Shown: in pieces, positions 62,169 to 64,000 of the stretch
Layout of the letters: each line of letters begins with the position of its first letter
Numbering within the stretch: position 1 is the stretch's first letter
Source: an uncultured Alphaproteobacteria bacterium
Lineage (GTDB): Bacteria; Pseudomonadota; Alphaproteobacteria; Micavibrionales; CSBR16-224
Direction of reading: 5' to 3'
DNA: 64,000 nt
Assembly: GCA_950054485.1 (NCBI GenBank)
Contig: CATLPD010000003.1
Location: 243,509-307,508, forward strand
Made by a program: the position numbers and the translations under genes
The notes under the pieces: generated by a model
Database searches by the model: none
Seen by the model: the letters and a program-made list of their open reading frames with translations, nothing else
Told to the model about the DNA's origin: nothing

Positions 62169-62864
62169 ATGTCCTCCGAAGTAATTAAGCATAAATCGAT
62201 AAAGAAAGGTAAATGTAACATCTGCCTCCTTCAGATTCATGTCAAAGATACAGAAGCTAAGATTTCACAAATATTTGAAGAAATCTCCAATACTAGCTGG
62301 GTAAATAACTTGCAACAGTTGTCATCTAGAATCTCTTTTCAAACAGCTGCTACGGAAAGTATTCAATATCTTAAAAATAAAATTCTTAGCGGAGATACTT
62401 CGAAGGTGACTGAGGATAGCGGCGAATTTCTGATATCGGTATCAGCAAGTATTGCTTTAAGGGATGAATATGAACATGAAGTAGCGCCTATATCAGAGCT
62501 ATGGAAGGAAAAAAAAGCAGGTAATCACGGATATGACTTTCATAGTAGAAGCGTTGATAATATTTTAGTTTTTGGTGAGGCTAAATATTGTTCATCTGGA
62601 AACTCACATGGCAAAGCGTTTGATCAATTGTGTGATTTCTTAGATGGTGAAAAAGATAAAAAAGACCTTCATTTTTTAGAACAGTTTTTCGGCCCATTTC
62701 CAATAGAGCGTTTTCAAGCGGGGTTCAAATCTTTTGCTGCTGCATTTTCCATTAATAGCGATGACCACGACTCAATTATGAATAACGCTTGCGATTCAGA
62801 AAAGAACACAAAATTACTCGAATTCTCTGAGTTGTATTTAATAGGAGTTAAATTTATCGAATGA
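62169..62864 (+). CDS. HamA-like (Hachiman) nuclease-domain protein
   Basis: The 231-residue protein resembles the DUF1837/HamA group. It has a conserved central segment EFLISVSASIALRDEYEHEV, then VAPISELWKEKKAGNHGYDF and a nuclease-like D...ExK signature in which LVFGEAKYCSSG carries the ExK. In Hachiman, HamA is a nuclease held in check by the HamB helicase. The gene overlaps the downstream helicase by four bases, the same order as hamAB. The identification is by domain pattern and neighbourhood; other DUF1837 roles are possible. Confidence 0.65.
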   Translation: MSSEVIKHKSIKKGKCNICLLQIHVKDTEAKISQIFEEISNTSWVNNLQQLSSRISFQTAATESIQYLKNKILSGDTSKVTEDSGEFLISVSASIALRDEYEHEVAPISELWKEKKAGNHGYDFHSRSVDNILVFGEAKYCSSGNSHGKAFDQLCDFLDGEKDKKDLHFLEQFFGPFPIERFQAGFKSFAAAFSINSDDHDSIMNNACDSEKNTKLLEFSELYLIGVKFIE

Positions 62865-63964
62865 TATTAAGAAAACTTATACAGCAAGAGGCAGAATTTT
62901 TTGAAAGCGAACTCGAGGAATCTGTAAATCATATTCTGGAATTTATTCATAAAGAAGGGCCTGTTCGACCAGAAGATTTTGAGTTCTTATCCTACATCAA
63001 GAAGTTTTACCCGAGCGAATTTGGAAAATATGAGGGACGCTTAATATATTTAATGGGCTTATTCTTTAAAGTAGAGGAGCCAGAAAGTCTATTAGAGCTT
63101 GTTTACTCAACTTTTGCGAAGGATATTTTCAATAGAACAGGATTAAACCTAACGCCTGTACAAGCAACAATCTATGACGAAATTCTTCGTAGAAGATACT
63201 ACTCTTTTTCGGCACCTACGAGTACGGGGAAGTCGTATGTATTTAGAGAAATAATTAAAAGCTATGATAAAGATATAATCATAGTCGTTCCATCAAGAGC
63301 TCTTATAGCGGAGTATATAATGGCTATTAACAATAGTATTGGTGACGATAAATCGATACTTATTATGCAATTTGTTGAAAATGTTAATATAGCTCATACG
63401 GAAAGACGTATTTACGTCATAACGCCAGAGCGCGGTGCAGATTTGTTCCGCATGGCAGATGAGCTGAATATTGGGCTAATCTTACTTGACGAGGCACAAA
63501 TTTCAGAAGAGCTTATAAGGGGTATGACTTTTGATTCTTTTGTTAAGCGTATTAATAAAAAGTTACCCAATATTACCAAAGTGTTTACTCATCCTTTTGT
63601 AGAGAACCCCGAAGCTCAACTTCAAAAACATGATTTTAATCTTAATGCAACTGCTTTAAAGTTTGATCAACATAGTGTGGGGAAAATATTTTTATCATAC
63701 AAAGGTGGAAGCTTTAAATATTTTTCGCCATACATGAATCCTAAAAGAGTTGAGACGATCGCTAATTATGACGGGGATATAGTGTCCGACCTTTTAAACG
63801 ATGGATGTTCTATTCTAATATATATATCAAAATCAAAAATTTATAAACGTGAACATACAGAACGATATCGCCGATATGTTGAGTTATGTGATCCAATATC
63901 TAATCAAAATGCACGGAAAATAATGTGTCAACCCCCATTTAGGAGTCCGGGTTTAGAGTTATAA
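62861..63964 (+). pseudogene. HamB-like DEAD/DEAH-box helicase truncated by an IS
   Basis: The open frame encodes 367 residues. Walker A is APTSTGKSYVFREI (about residue 118-131) and the DEAQ box is LILLDEAQISEE (about 206). The sequence ends NARKIM and then reads into the insertion-sequence end (CQPPFRSPGLEL), so the second RecA domain and the C-terminal part, which in HamB-type helicases make the protein far longer, are lost at base 63926. The nuclease gene upstream is intact, which may be a risky state unless the nuclease is inactive alone. Confidence 0.75.
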
Positions 63965-64000
63965 TCTTGATGATTTGCATTGATTAAAGACAGGGGCTGA
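63926..64000 (-). mobile_element. Right end of a second IS3-family element (rest outside window)
   Basis: The terminus begins TGTCAACCCCCATTTAGG and matches the reverse complement of 48237-48311 at about 69 of 75 positions. In the 48-kb copy this sequence follows the transposase OrfB stop, so here the transposase must lie on the minus strand just outside the window. The insertion interrupts the helicase gene. Confidence 0.8.

Overview
The window looks like a chromosomal segment of an alphaproteobacterium of moderate GC content with a large, visibly AT-richer accessory region. The assignment rests on the recG / sdhE / mfd neighbourhood, an AmgK-type sugar kinase, an alphaproteobacterial-style LuxR/LuxI pair and RepB-type ParB proteins. 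I cannot name the genus from the sequence alone. No tRNA or rRNA gene and no CRISPR array was seen.

Bases 1-12.9 kb are housekeeping: recG (cut by the window start), two membrane proteins, sdhE, a small membrane protein, mfd, a tandem of three related unknown proteins, a small conserved protein, an AmgK-like kinase and an aspartate-type aminotransferase. Bases 12.9-18.3 kb mix decayed genes (a frameshifted DUF4402 protein, a two-partner-secretion transporter tail, an HPt domain remnant) with an intact minus-strand operon: ornithine decarboxylase-like, GNAT, RimK-like ligase. Bases 18.3-23.4 kb hold metabolic genes: aldehyde dehydrogenase, NemA-type ene-reductase, AmpG-like permease and an RlmL-like methyltransferase.

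Bases 23.5-30.2 kb form a quorum-sensing locus. A canonical luxR and luxI lie beside a divergent phyH-alkB pair (phytanoyl-CoA dioxygenase family and alkane-hydroxylase family), small ORFs, a PAS protein and a formaldehyde-detoxification pair (frmA, frmB). Three CTAC-N8-GTAG palindromes sit at promoter-like positions before luxI, before phyH and before a 56-residue ORF, so a LuxR regulon can be proposed.

Bases 30.2-64 kb are accessory. An 8.2-kb autotransporter gene with about 30 glycine-rich repeats is followed by a defence block: a probably decayed AAA ATPase, a Cfr10I/NgoMIV-type restriction enzyme, a C5 methyltransferase, Vsr and an HNH nuclease. Three collinear 91-bp sites at 32.93, 41.63 and 49.58 kb separate these modules. 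IS3-family right ends at 48.31 and 63.93 kb face each other and enclose about 15.6 kb. This segment carries a DUF4143 ATPase, a serine recombinase with two ParB-like genes, a RiPP-type biosynthetic cluster and a Hachiman-like pair whose helicase is cut by the insertion sequence.

The most interesting locus is 54.2-60.5 kb. It encodes an extra methionyl-tRNA synthetase with an altered KMSKS loop, a 46-residue candidate precursor followed by a terminator-like hairpin, an HExxH-type peptide-modifying protein, an E1-like protein with an intact NLxRQ motif, a YcaO protein, a Nudix protein with a one-residue-short Nudix box, and an FBP/FusB-type zinc-finger protein. I infer a modified peptide, possibly aimed at translation, with the synthetase and the zinc-finger protein as candidate self-protection.
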